A DNA stretch of 64,000 nucleotides from Oopsacas minuta (Eukaryota; Porifera; Hexactinellida; Lyssacinosida; Leucopsacidae): assembly GCA_024704765.1 (NCBI GenBank), contig JAKMXF010000324.1:62001-126000 (forward strand), given 5' to 3'. Of this stretch, positions 11,384 through 18,537 are shown piece after piece. Made by a program: the position numbers and the translations under genes. Position 1 is the first letter of the stretch. Each line of letters starts with the position of its first letter. A model generated the notes under the pieces. It did no database searches. It was not told the DNA's origin and saw only the letters and a program-made list of their open reading frames with translations.

Positions 11384-13136
11384 ATGAAACTTACCCACAG
11401 GTGGTAAGAACAGAATAGGTTTCACGGTTAAGCTACAACTACCTCTAGAGGATGGTAACGGTTGTCCCTTATACGCAGATGTTACCGTTGAAGGAAAGAA
11501 GAGAGATGCGATTAGAGCTTGTGCATTAGAAGCTTGTAGGTATGTATTATGGCAGTACAAAGAACTGAATAAGGGCGGGAAATTTCGAATAGCGGGCGCT
11601 TAAGAGTATCAGGTCAGCATTCAGCCATGAAGGACACAAAGTGTCGAACTTGAGACTCAAATTTGTATAGGATCAATATGTTACCGTCCTCGCCTATTAT
11701 CATGCAGGGGCTTATAGGAAATGAATAATCAGTATAATCCAAAAAGTTCTTGCCTCTTTTGGATTATACTTATCGTTCATTTCCTATAGAATGTTAGATA
11801 CTAGTGGTATATTAAGAGAGACACGGTATGTATCTTCGAGGAAAAGAAAATCAGCTGTCCGAGCTGAGAACGATTACTATTCCAGTGATGAGGATAGCTT
11901 TTTGGATCGGACCGGGGATCTGGAAAATAAAAGGGAGAAAAGACTATTGAAATCTAGGAAAACTTCTGGAGAGATTGGTGGGTGTTTATTACTAACTTAA
12001 TAATATTTTTCCCGAATTTCCTGGATTTTCAAATTTCTCATGGATTTCCAATTAAATGCAAATAATATGAATTTTTCCCCCTTGATAGCTGGCAAATATA
12101 AATTTATAATATTAATGGAGCGATCTTTGCGCTATAGGGAATATTGAAGAGATTCAAAATGAGGGAAATAAATTTGAAATTTTTCGAGGTTTATGCCTAT
12201 TTACATAAAACTTCTGTATTTATTTATTTATCATAATAAAGTCAACCAATCTATTTTGTGAGATTTTAAAATAAGTTCAAAGTGTAAATTGATTGGTTGA
12301 ATTATATTTGTGTACAGTCAAACCTGTCTAACAGCCACCTCTGTATAACGGTCACCAAAAAAACAGTCCCCTCCGATTTCCCATTATAATGACCTCTATA
12401 TAGCGGCCACTTTTGACTAGTCTCTTCAGTGGCCATTAAAGACAAGTCTGAGTGTAATTATTTTTAGAAAATTACTCTTCTTTACATACAAAATTACTTG
12501 CAATTCAATCTGAGATAAATGAGATGGAATTTCTTATACAAAACACTGAAGCTAAAAATACACAAAAAGCTAGCGAAAATCAAGATTTAGAAGAGTTTAT
12601 GAAAGAATTAAATTCTAAAAACAATACGAAATCAGTTTCAAAGTTAAAATATAAATTATCTCAATTACGAAGTGAAGAGGGTCGAATTTCAAAACTTGAA
12701 TCAATCGCTAAACCAGTGGAGATACTTGGAAAACCAATTTCTGTGATAGAACCATCCCCAAATATTGATGGATACGGTCTCAAATTACCACCTGATAATC
12801 GTAAACAAGAATATTTAAAGAAAACAACAGTTATTGTTGTTGACCCTGAAACACAAACAAGTGAAAATTCTGAAAATCAGATTATTGAAAAAAAGAAAGT
12901 GTATTCTGTCGAACTTCCTCCTCATCTCAAAGGTAAAAATCATAACATCTAACCTCAAATTTCCATGTATATAAATTACATATTTAGGTACATTTACAAC
13001 TGAAACTGACACACAACAACAACAACAACAACATAATGAAGATGTTTGGGAAGAAGCAGAGTACATAGATTGGTTACCACCCTCTAATCAATCAGGAGAT
13101 GGAACTTCGAAGCTTAATGATGAATTCGGGTATTAA
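1376..13136 (+). CDS. SLC4A1AP: Kanadaptin (SLC4A1-associated protein), 8 exons
   Basis: Exons 1376-1566, 7819-7979, 10882-11133, 11200-11322, 11401-11539, 11790-11977, 12468-12932 and 12988-13136 join in phase to 555 codons. The protein has an N-terminal FHA domain (VFGRNECCDVRLEHPSISR, then YDLGSTHG, then the GHLIKFGESTRL strand), a central dsRNA-binding-like region around KDPKKYLKDFFEREG and ALEACR, the family motif DSDEDSFLDRTG-type (YSSDEDSFLDRTG), a coiled coil, and the conserved tail PPSNQSGDGTSKLNDEFGY. These match vertebrate kanadaptin in order along its length. Kanadaptin is mainly nuclear; its link to anion exchanger 1 trafficking is disputed and FHA plus dsRBD suggests RNA or splicing-related work. 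Exon 8 encodes a run of seven glutamines from CAA repeats. Introns 1 (6.25 kb) and 2 (2.9 kb) host two antisense genes. The other introns are short and contain repeats. Confidence 0.95.
1711..1856. mobile_element. MITE family A (pogo/Tigger-like) copy
   Basis: About 145 bp flanked by inverted cagtcaac...gttggctg ends with TA at the borders. Internal signature shared with other copies: acaaatatggtcccaaaccg and cgagcttagatataacgg. Non-coding. It lies in kanadaptin intron 1, downstream of the LRRK1-like gene. Confidence 0.75.
1934..7484 (-). CDS. LRRK1-like ROCO protein with degenerate Roc and kinase domains
   Basis: Exons 7196-7484, 6612-6658 (47 nt) and 1934-6556 join in frame to 1652 residues; an in-frame stop lies six bases before the ATG. 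Order: ankyrin-like N-terminus (TILHLAAELGRLDE, about 40-250), five to six leucine-rich repeats (about 290-420), Roc-like region (about 455-620), COR (about 640-1000) with the LRRK1-type Cys/His pairs (YCPIC...CPKH), kinase fold (about 950-1215), WD40-like C-terminus. Domain order and the COR cysteines favour LRRK1 over LRRK2. Oddly, the Roc P-loop GxxxxGKS/T is absent (LVDACNEIELFEAVK at its place), the kinase HRD is MHRGIR and DFG/DYG is GKF, while PAPEM and DMFSFG stay intact. So it is probably a pseudo-GTPase plus pseudokinase scaffold. The gene lies wholly inside kanadaptin intron 1 on the opposite strand. Nearly the whole protein is one 4.6 kb exon. Confidence 0.9.
8048..8170. mobile_element. 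hAT-like MITE family C copy
   Basis: Begins cggttcccaacctggggt, the kind of terminus typical of hAT non-autonomous elements, with internal ggtccacaggattt and a degenerate end near gtccacgggtataaag. In kanadaptin intron 2. Confidence 0.6.
8301..10087 (-). CDS. Pseudo-caspase with two caspase-like domains, frame broken near 8700
   Basis: One open frame runs from the ATG at 10087 (an ATG nine codons earlier is possible) to a stop at 8702; a second frame continues to 8301. Residues 1-90 are helical and could be a death-effector-like domain (weak). After a Pro/Glu linker comes a caspase p20-like fold (SENIFIIICGFAPL at the Ser-His-Gly position, then RTYIILLTLPSK at the QACRG position). A second copy starts at YGRGLICMLSFEKL and is completed only in the other frame (ITIIIIQRN, then IPTVFIIQDYL, then a p10-like segment). 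Neither copy keeps the catalytic His or Cys, so proteolysis is not expected; a c-FLIP-like regulatory role is inference. The frame change could be a real pseudogene lesion, a small intron I could not place, or an assembly error. It sits antisense in kanadaptin intron 2. Confidence 0.5.
10689..10856. mobile_element. MITE family A copy
   Basis: TIRs gtcaactcccatttatatc and aactggagttactg; same interior as other A copies. It ends 25 bp before the acceptor of kanadaptin exon 3. Confidence 0.75.
11347..11382. repeat. (GTT)n microsatellite in kanadaptin intron 4
   Basis: Uninterrupted gtt repeats of about 12 units, 20 bp before the exon 5 acceptor. Similar tracts lie at 36002-36036 (GPCR intron 7) and 42069-42083 (GPCR intron 25). 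Confidence 0.9.
12315..12415. mobile_element. Pogo-like MITE family E
   Basis: About 100 bp starting acagtcaaacctgtctaaca and ending tagcggccacttttgac, with TA-rich edges; repeats of gtcac/ataacggtcacc type are characteristic of pogo-derived MITEs. It ends 52 bp before the kanadaptin exon 7 acceptor. Confidence 0.6.
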
Positions 13137-13353
13137 AGCTTCTGAAAATGTATAGAATTTTATTCAACAAACTGTGAATATTTTTGCTGTATTAAAAAGC
13201 CCATTAAAATTGAATACACAAGGTGTTGAAATTCATATAAATATGAGCTATTGCTCTTTGTGTTCAGAACATTATTTCAAAGTGTTAAACAACAAAAATT
13301 TAATTACCTCTTAAAAATACGAATATTCTAACAAACAACAAACAAATATTTGC

Positions 13354-14667
13354 TCAAACACACTCATTATAAGATACACTAATTGAGTTAGACGAGAGGT
13401 GACGATTAATATGTTTTGTTCGTAGAAAAGATTTGCTAAAACTGGCGCCACAAACTTTACATTCAAAGGGTGAATCATTCGATTTGTCATTTAACTTTTC
13501 CCGCAAATTTCCATTTTTTTGACTCGCAAATATTGTATTTTCGTTATAGTGATTACTCATATGTCTCTGTAGCAACCCATTCGTTGGAAAGGAATTTTCA
13601 CAGATTTGGCATTTATAATTCATTTCACCACAGTGATCTTTCTGGTGTGATTTGAGCATTGAACTCCTTTGGAATTTCATCGAACAGAACTCACAGTTAT
13701 ATGGCTTTTCTCCCGTATGGGTACGGATATGGTCTTTGAAATTGGCACGTCGTGCGAATTTCGCATAACAGAATTTACAAACGTGTGGCTTTTCCTTCAC
13801 ATGGACTTGCTGGTGTTGTTTAAGGCAATGCGAATAGAAAAATCCTTTACCACAGATATTGCAGATAAAAGCCCGTTCATTTGTATGATGTTGTAAATGA
13901 CGAATTAAATGTGTTTTGCTTGGATAAACACATTGACATATTGGGCATCGAGAAAAACTTCCTTTCAGGTGTATATTCAGATGGGTATGTAGTGATCTGT
14001 AAGTTCCAAATCTCCGTGGACAATCTGGACAAACGATATCTCCCTTTTTACTCGTGCTAGAGTCTAAATAAGGTCTAACATTATCGCCAAGAGTGTGAAG
14101 TACATCTTCAAGATTGAGTCTGGTGTATGGCTTTTTCAATTTTTTGGATGGTCGTTTAGTGAATGTTCTTTTTGGAGAAGTTTTGCGTGATCGAATTCTG
14201 TCATTTTCTGGTTTATAATCTGAATCGTCACTCGAATCGTAACTTTCCTCAGAAATACCTGAATTCGAAATCAAATCAATATACATTACATTATTTTCGT
14301 AATTCTCGTTGCTATCTTCTTGAAAAGTAGAATCTGGATCTTTTGAAAAATCAAATATTTGTTCTGGTTCTCCCGAAATTTTATTTCCACAATCTCTGAG
14401 ATCGTTTTCACGTTTTTTGGTTGGAAATGGCCGATACCACGCATCCTCGATTGGTTCCACTCGCCCCTCATTCACCGCTTCGATTTCGTCATCAAAAAAT
14501 GCGCCAGATTTAAAATTCCTTGGAAAATATTCACTTGCAATTTCAAACTCACTTTTCACACTATAAAAATCCCCGCGTGAATTTGTATGCAAATTTTGTA
14601 GCAAAAGAGGTTGATAATATTTTGCTTCATTGACCCTGTGATCTGTCCAATTGTCCATATAATCCAT
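13354..14667 (-). CDS. C2H2 zinc-finger protein, seven fingers, single exon
   Basis: A 437-residue intronless frame. The first half (about 1-210) is acidic and low complexity, with a basic stretch of Lys/Arg/Ser/Pro before the fingers that may be a nuclear localisation signal. The C-terminal half holds seven C2H2 fingers in tandem: CPDC, CPIC, CNIC, CKFC, CEFC, CQIC and CKVC, each followed by the H-x3-H pair, with TGEKP-type linkers in the middle of the array (THTGEKPYNCEFC). This marks a sequence-specific DNA-binding protein; targets cannot be read from the sequence. I chose the ATG at 14667 (MDYMDNW). An ATG 21 codons upstream (14730) is in frame, but a donor-like CAG|GTATAT and an AG acceptor between them may mean that part is a 5' intron. 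It converges tail-to-tail on kanadaptin with 217 bp between stops. Confidence 0.85.
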   Translation of the reverse strand: MDYMDNWTDHRVNEAKYYQPLLLQNLHTNSRGDFYSVKSEFEIASEYFPRNFKSGAFFDDEIEAVNEGRVEPIEDAWYRPFPTKKRENDLRDCGNKISGEPEQIFDFSKDPDSTFQEDSNENYENNVMYIDLISNSGISEESYDSSDDSDYKPENDRIRSRKTSPKRTFTKRPSKKLKKPYTRLNLEDVLHTLGDNVRPYLDSSTSKKGDIVCPDCPRRFGTYRSLHTHLNIHLKGSFSRCPICQCVYPSKTHLIRHLQHHTNERAFICNICGKGFFYSHCLKQHQQVHVKEKPHVCKFCYAKFARRANFKDHIRTHTGEKPYNCEFCSMKFQRSSMLKSHQKDHCGEMNYKCQICENSFPTNGLLQRHMSNHYNENTIFASQKNGNLREKLNDKSNDSPFECKVCGASFSKSFLRTKHINRHLSSNSISVSYNECV

Positions 14668-14730
14668 ATTGGAACTAATTAGTGAATAATGGTTCAGCTT
14701 ATATACCTGCAAACTGCCTACTCTACACAT

Positions 14731-15176
14731 CTACAACTCTCTAGACATTCTTTGGTCACGTGTGTAATACTAGACTATATTAATTAATCATCCAGTTGAT
14801 GATAATGTATAGTTTGTCATAGCCCCACAGTTTGGATATTGCATTTTCTTAAACCTTACACCCTTGGGGACAGACATTCTTATCTATTTAATATTTAGAT
14901 GTTGTAATGGGAATTTTATTATAACAATTTGGCTGATTACACTATTATTAGAATTACTGACATGAATACTTGCCAAACTGAGTGAAGAAAAAGCAAGAAT
15001 TTGAAAAAGGAAATATTTGAAAATCTAGGATTTTGTAGAAAATATCCATAAAACAGTTAAGTAAGCTAAAATACAGTTTCGTAGCCTTCTACGGACACAG
15101 TGTCCGCAAGGCGCCCAAAGCTAGTCAGCGAAGGGTACCTGTTATAATATTATGAGATAATATTTATGCACAAATA
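14731..15176. other. Intergenic spacer between two minus-strand genes
   Basis: AT-rich, no exon recognised. It should hold the 3' flank of the coiled-coil/minisatellite gene and the promoter of... the zinc-finger gene immediately below it. A short segment near 15080-15140 with GGACAC and a gcgccc motif resembles other dispersed fragments in this window (compare about 11600-11650 and 39540-39600). Confidence 0.4.
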
Positions 15177-16097
15177 TTATTTTCGAAGAGGCTTAAATGT
15201 ATGCGATACATATCTACGATGAGGCTTAATTGTATGCGGTACATATCTAGGTGAAATGGGACTTGAATTAGTATCCTCCGTAGTTTCGATACAGCTACTC
15301 TCAGCGTAGCTTATGGTGGAAATTGGCATTACATTCTCCGTAGTTTCGATACAGCTACTCTCAGCGTAGCTTATGGTGGAAATTGGCATTACATTCTCCG
15401 TAGTTTCGTTACAGCTACTCTCAGCGTAGCTTATGGTGGAAATTGGCATTACATTCTCCGTAGTTTCGTTACAGCTACTCTCAGCGTAGCTTATGGTGGA
15501 AATTGGCATTACATTCTCCGTAGTTTCGTTACAGCTACTCTCAGCGTAGCTTATGGTGGAAATTGGCATTACATTCTCCGTAGTTTCGTTACAGCTACTC
15601 TCAGCGTAGCTTATGGTGGAAATTGGCATTACATTCTCCGTAGTTTCGTTACAGCTACTCTCAGCGTAGCTTATGGGGAAAATTGGATAAACTCTTACAG
15701 CCTTCCGAGTTTCGATACAGTGCCTCACTAATTGTATGTGACTAACACATTTTTCAAATTCAACATAATTCGATGAATATTCTAACTCTGGTACAGGGTC
15801 TAATTTTGCTTTTTCTGCCTTCAATTTATTTATTTCTTCATCCCATACTTTCAACCCGATCTGCTTCCTATCAGCCAGCGAATTCTGTGTCATTATCTGC
15901 TCTGTGGCTTTTTTAGTATCCTCAAGCTGTCTGAGTGACTCTTTTATTTCTTTGTGTTTTTGTTCTAACTCTTTCATTTTTCTAACTTCTTCCAGTAATT
16001 CTCTTCTTTTCCTCTGCAAAATCTTGACGAAATCATTGAAACTTGTTTCTATCTCTAGTGCGAGTTCACTATACTTGTCAGTAATTTTAGTAGCCAT
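15177..16097 (-). CDS. Coiled-coil protein with C-terminal 20-residue tandem repeats
   Basis: 306 residues, one exon. Residues 1-130 are a strong heptad coiled coil rich in Lys, Glu and Leu, with a FNDFVKILQRKRRELLEEV segment that resembles the coiled coil following B-boxes in TRIM proteins, although no RING, B-box or NHL part is present here. About residues 140-275 are seven near-identical copies (the last partial) of a 20-residue unit beginning ISYAESSC and containing ETTENVMPIST; the DNA is a 60-bp minisatellite. The C-terminus has a further short repeat (RYVPHT..KP / RYVSHT..KP). Each unit has one Cys and several Ser/Thr. No function can be assigned. The length of the repeat array is a multiple of three, so copy-number change would keep frame. 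Confidence 0.75.
   Translation of the reverse strand: MATKITDKYSELALEIETSFNDFVKILQRKRRELLEEVRKMKELEQKHKEIKESLRQLEDTKKATEQIMTQNSLADRKQIGLKVWDEEINKLKAEKAKLDPVPELEYSSNYVEFEKCVSHIQLVRHCIETRKAVRVYPIFPISYAESSCNETTENVMPISTISYAESSCNETTENVMPISTISYAESSCNETTENVMPISTISYAESSCNETTENVMPISTISYAESSCNETTENVMPISTISYAESSCIETTENVMPISTISYAESSCIETTEDTNSSPISPRYVPHTIKPHRRYVSHTFKPLRK
15276..15695. repeat. 60-bp tandem minisatellite, about 7 units, inside a coding region
   Basis: Units begin ctccgtagtttcg at 15276, 15336, 15396, 15456, 15516, 15576 and 15636. Copies differ at only a few positions (gat/gtt within the unit, and the last unit), which implies recent expansion or homogenisation. There are no unique spacers, so it is not a CRISPR-like array. 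Confidence 0.95.
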
Positions 16098-16446
16098 TAC
16101 TCAAAGTTATTCGACATTATTAATATCTTAAGTTTCAAACTATTTATAATGTATCTATGTGACTAATAACTTTAGATAAAGTTCTTCGAGGTAATTATAG
16201 AATTTTCTAGAATTCTTACGCTTTACCACAATATTAGTGTTTTATATAATTTACTAATTCTTTGAACATGTTTCTCCAAAAATAAACTATTTTGGCGGTT
16301 CTTTAGCCGAAAATATGTTTCAAATTTGAAATATCTAACTAGAAATATTTTTCAATTTACTATACATACTATTTGCATATTTTTGCAGAATCTACATAAT
16401 CTGATTGGGTAAATCTATCCAATAGAAAGAGCGCCAATACATAGGC
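16098..16446. other. Short AT-rich intergenic region
   Basis: Lies between BLOC1S4 (3' side) and the coiled-coil gene (5' side), both on the minus strand, so it should hold the coiled-coil gene's promoter. No repeat family or RNA gene recognised; a TTTGGCGG motif at about 16291 is E2F-like. Confidence 0.4.
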
Positions 16447-17197
16447 CTAGATAATATGCGGATTTATCGCTTCTATATTTTTATCGAAGAATTGGTCCGT
16501 AATTGTCACTCTTGGCGGGTCCCATTTAGGTCGATCTTCGGTTTCCTCGCGCGGTTTTCTTCTTATGAGATTGAGCGGGTTTCCACCTAATGCTTTAACT
16601 ATCAAGTTATTTCCTAATTCCTTTTCAGCTTGTATCACTTTTGATTCTATTTCTGTCATATTATCTTGCACAATCTGTAAGAATTTCTCCATTTGGTCGA
16701 TTTGATTGAAAAGTGATTCTAGTTTGTGTGTGTTTTCTTTTAGTTTTGTAAGACTTTCTGAATGACTTTCTCTGACCCCTTTTATGATCTCAAATTGGTT
16801 CTTGACCTCATCCAGACGGCCTACATATGGAAAATATGTTATTTGCCCTCACCCAAAAAATTTTTTCAAATTCGAGAAATTTAATGAACAAACCCACCAA
16901 TTTGATTAATAATATCCACATAACTATGTTATTAATTGGTTGTCAGGGTATTCCAATGCAATTCTTACCTAAAATTGTGTCTAGTTGTCCGTCTAATGCT
17001 TTCGTCTCCTCAGAAGTATTAACTCTCAAATATCGCGTGTATTGTCTTGCTATATGTGGCAGTGCTGCCTGAACGTCAGCTGTTGACGGATGGTCCGCTC
17101 CACTCACAGGCTCCGAAGGGGTAATTGGACTCCCCAAATCGAAATCTGGTCGAATATCTGATTTTGTTTCAATTGTAAGAGGTGGTTTATTCTCCAT
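16447..17197 (-). CDS. BLOC1S4: BLOC-1 subunit 4 (cappuccino), 2 exons
   Basis: Exons 16969-17197 and 16447-16820 join across a 148-bp intron (donor GTAAGA, acceptor ATGTAG) to 200 residues. BLOC1S4 is a small coiled-coil subunit of BLOC-1, the cytosolic complex that sorts cargo from endosomes to lysosome-related organelles. The match is along the whole helical core: IARQYTRYLRV, ALDGQLDTILGRLDEV, a segment of Glu/Lys heptads, then IDQMEKFLQIVQDNM and VIQAEKELG, which align with the vertebrate positions in order and length (human 217 aa). The N-terminal 35 and C-terminal 50 residues are low-conservation, as usual for the family. It lies between the hydroxylase and the coiled-coil gene, all on the same strand with short spacers. 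Confidence 0.85.
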
Positions 17198-17408
17198 TTG
17201 CTATTGTGGATAATGAATCTAGGATAGAGAGCTATGCATAACTTCATATGAAAATAATATATCAGGTTTCTATCAAGTAACACTATTGGTGTCTTACTAT
17301 TAATCACTAAGGTGATATATATAATAATTGTTCGATTATCAAATTGTGATTTGAAGTATGCAAAAAGATATTAGTCAATTGTTATAATGCCAAAAAACCA
17401 GCTGTTGT

Positions 17409-18221
17409 CTAAGAATCATGCAAAATATCTCCATTACTATCAATAAACTCATTTTCAGCTTCCGAATTCCTGAACATAACATCAGTACGTATAATATATT
17501 TCTTGCCCTTTGTCACTTTCTCTCCTTCATGTTGGCACCTCCCATCATCTTGAAAGAACACCGTGCACAGACCTGCTTTTGGTACCACAGAATACACTCC
17601 CTCTTTTCGAAAGAAATTCGTGCATCCACCTTCAAATTCATCTTTCGAATTAAGGTATACCAAGAGAGTAAGGAAGCTTACCTCTCCTGTTTTGGAGTTT
17701 TGATATCCGCCATCAACATGTTTCCCAAAATAGTGGCCTTTGCCGCCAATATACCGACACAGTCTAAATCGAGGGTTAATTCCACACGGCGACCAACTCA
17801 CCCCCATGGACTTTACCTTCAAATCTGAAACGTGTGTACGTATCCTCTCCCACATAAGTTTTGCCATTCCTTCGTCATCAACTAATATTCGATCATTCTT
17901 TCTGTTTGCGTATAAGAAACAATATTGTTCCGCTGTTTGGAAACCAATTTTCTCGGCTAGCTCTATCATCTTTTCGCATTCCTCTTTGAGCAAAAAATCC
18001 TCCAAAACCCAACCTGCATTGTTGATAAATTCCTCTGATTTCAATTCAAACTTTTCCCCGAACTTGAGCGCGTTTTTATCGGTTATATCCTTGAATAGAT
18101 CAATACTTGGAGGGCAAATAGATTCTTGGTGTAGGTAAGTTGCATATCCAGCCATTGATCGAATGAATCCTATACCGACACACTGTACATATTTATAGAA
18201 TGTGGCATTACATGGTTCCAC
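17409..18221 (-). CDS. 2-oxoglutarate/Fe(II) dioxygenase, prolyl-4-hydroxylase-like
   Basis: 270 residues in one exon. The C-terminal half is a 2OG-Fe(II) oxygenase double-stranded beta helix of the P4H type: the iron ligands are the HxD of GKHVDGG and the distal His of CQHEGE, followed 10-12 residues later by the 2OG-contacting basic residue in KKYIIRTDVMF (Arg where collagen P4Hs use Lys). LCRYIGGKGHYFGKH is the usual strand before the HxD. The N-terminal part around EEFINNAGWVLEDFL and CEKMIELAE fits the family's helical cap. There is no obvious ER signal or retention motif, so a collagen P4H is unlikely; the substrate is unknown. Translation may start at 18221 or at the later Met of MAGYATYL. 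The gene is head-to-head with the DDX21-like gene. Confidence 0.85.
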   Translation of the reverse strand: MEPCNATFYKYVQCVGIGFIRSMAGYATYLHQESICPPSIDLFKDITDKNALKFGEKFELKSEEFINNAGWVLEDFLLKEECEKMIELAEKIGFQTAEQYCFLYANRKNDRILVDDEGMAKLMWERIRTHVSDLKVKSMGVSWSPCGINPRFRLCRYIGGKGHYFGKHVDGGYQNSKTGEVSFLTLLVYLNSKDEFEGGCTNFFRKEGVYSVVPKAGLCTVFFQDDGRCQHEGEKVTKGKKYIIRTDVMFRNSEAENEFIDSNGDILHDS

Positions 18222-18537
18222 AATGGATTATACACTTTACATTCGAGAGCTAAAAATAGATTTTATCAGATGTATATATGTTCATCGTAACTCAAGTTAT
18301 AAAGAAGTCTGAAATTGTACAAGCATGTTCCCTAATTGGTCTCTAACATCAGTTATACCGAACTCCGCATATATCGAAGCAAATAGCGCTGCCCTTTGAG
18401 CTTCGATGTACCCGGGAGTTGAAATTATTGCAATTTTTTGGAAAATATATGCCATTTTTCCTCTTCATTACTTCAAATAATTCAAAATGTAAATGTATTT
18501 CTAGCATTTGAAATTACTCTACAATCACTAACACATA
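18222..18537. promoter_or_regulatory. Bidirectional promoter region between hydroxylase and DDX21-like helicase
   Basis: 315 bp separate two divergent start codons, so the promoters of both genes must lie here or overlap. I see no clear TATA box. A fragment at about 18350-18420 (cagttatacc...cccgggagttg) looks like a degenerate copy of MITE family A. The promoter assignment is positional inference. Confidence 0.45.

Noticed and set aside
15276-15695. CRISPR-like repeat array
   Set aside because: Units are contiguous without unique spacers, encode protein in frame and lie in a spliced eukaryotic genome.
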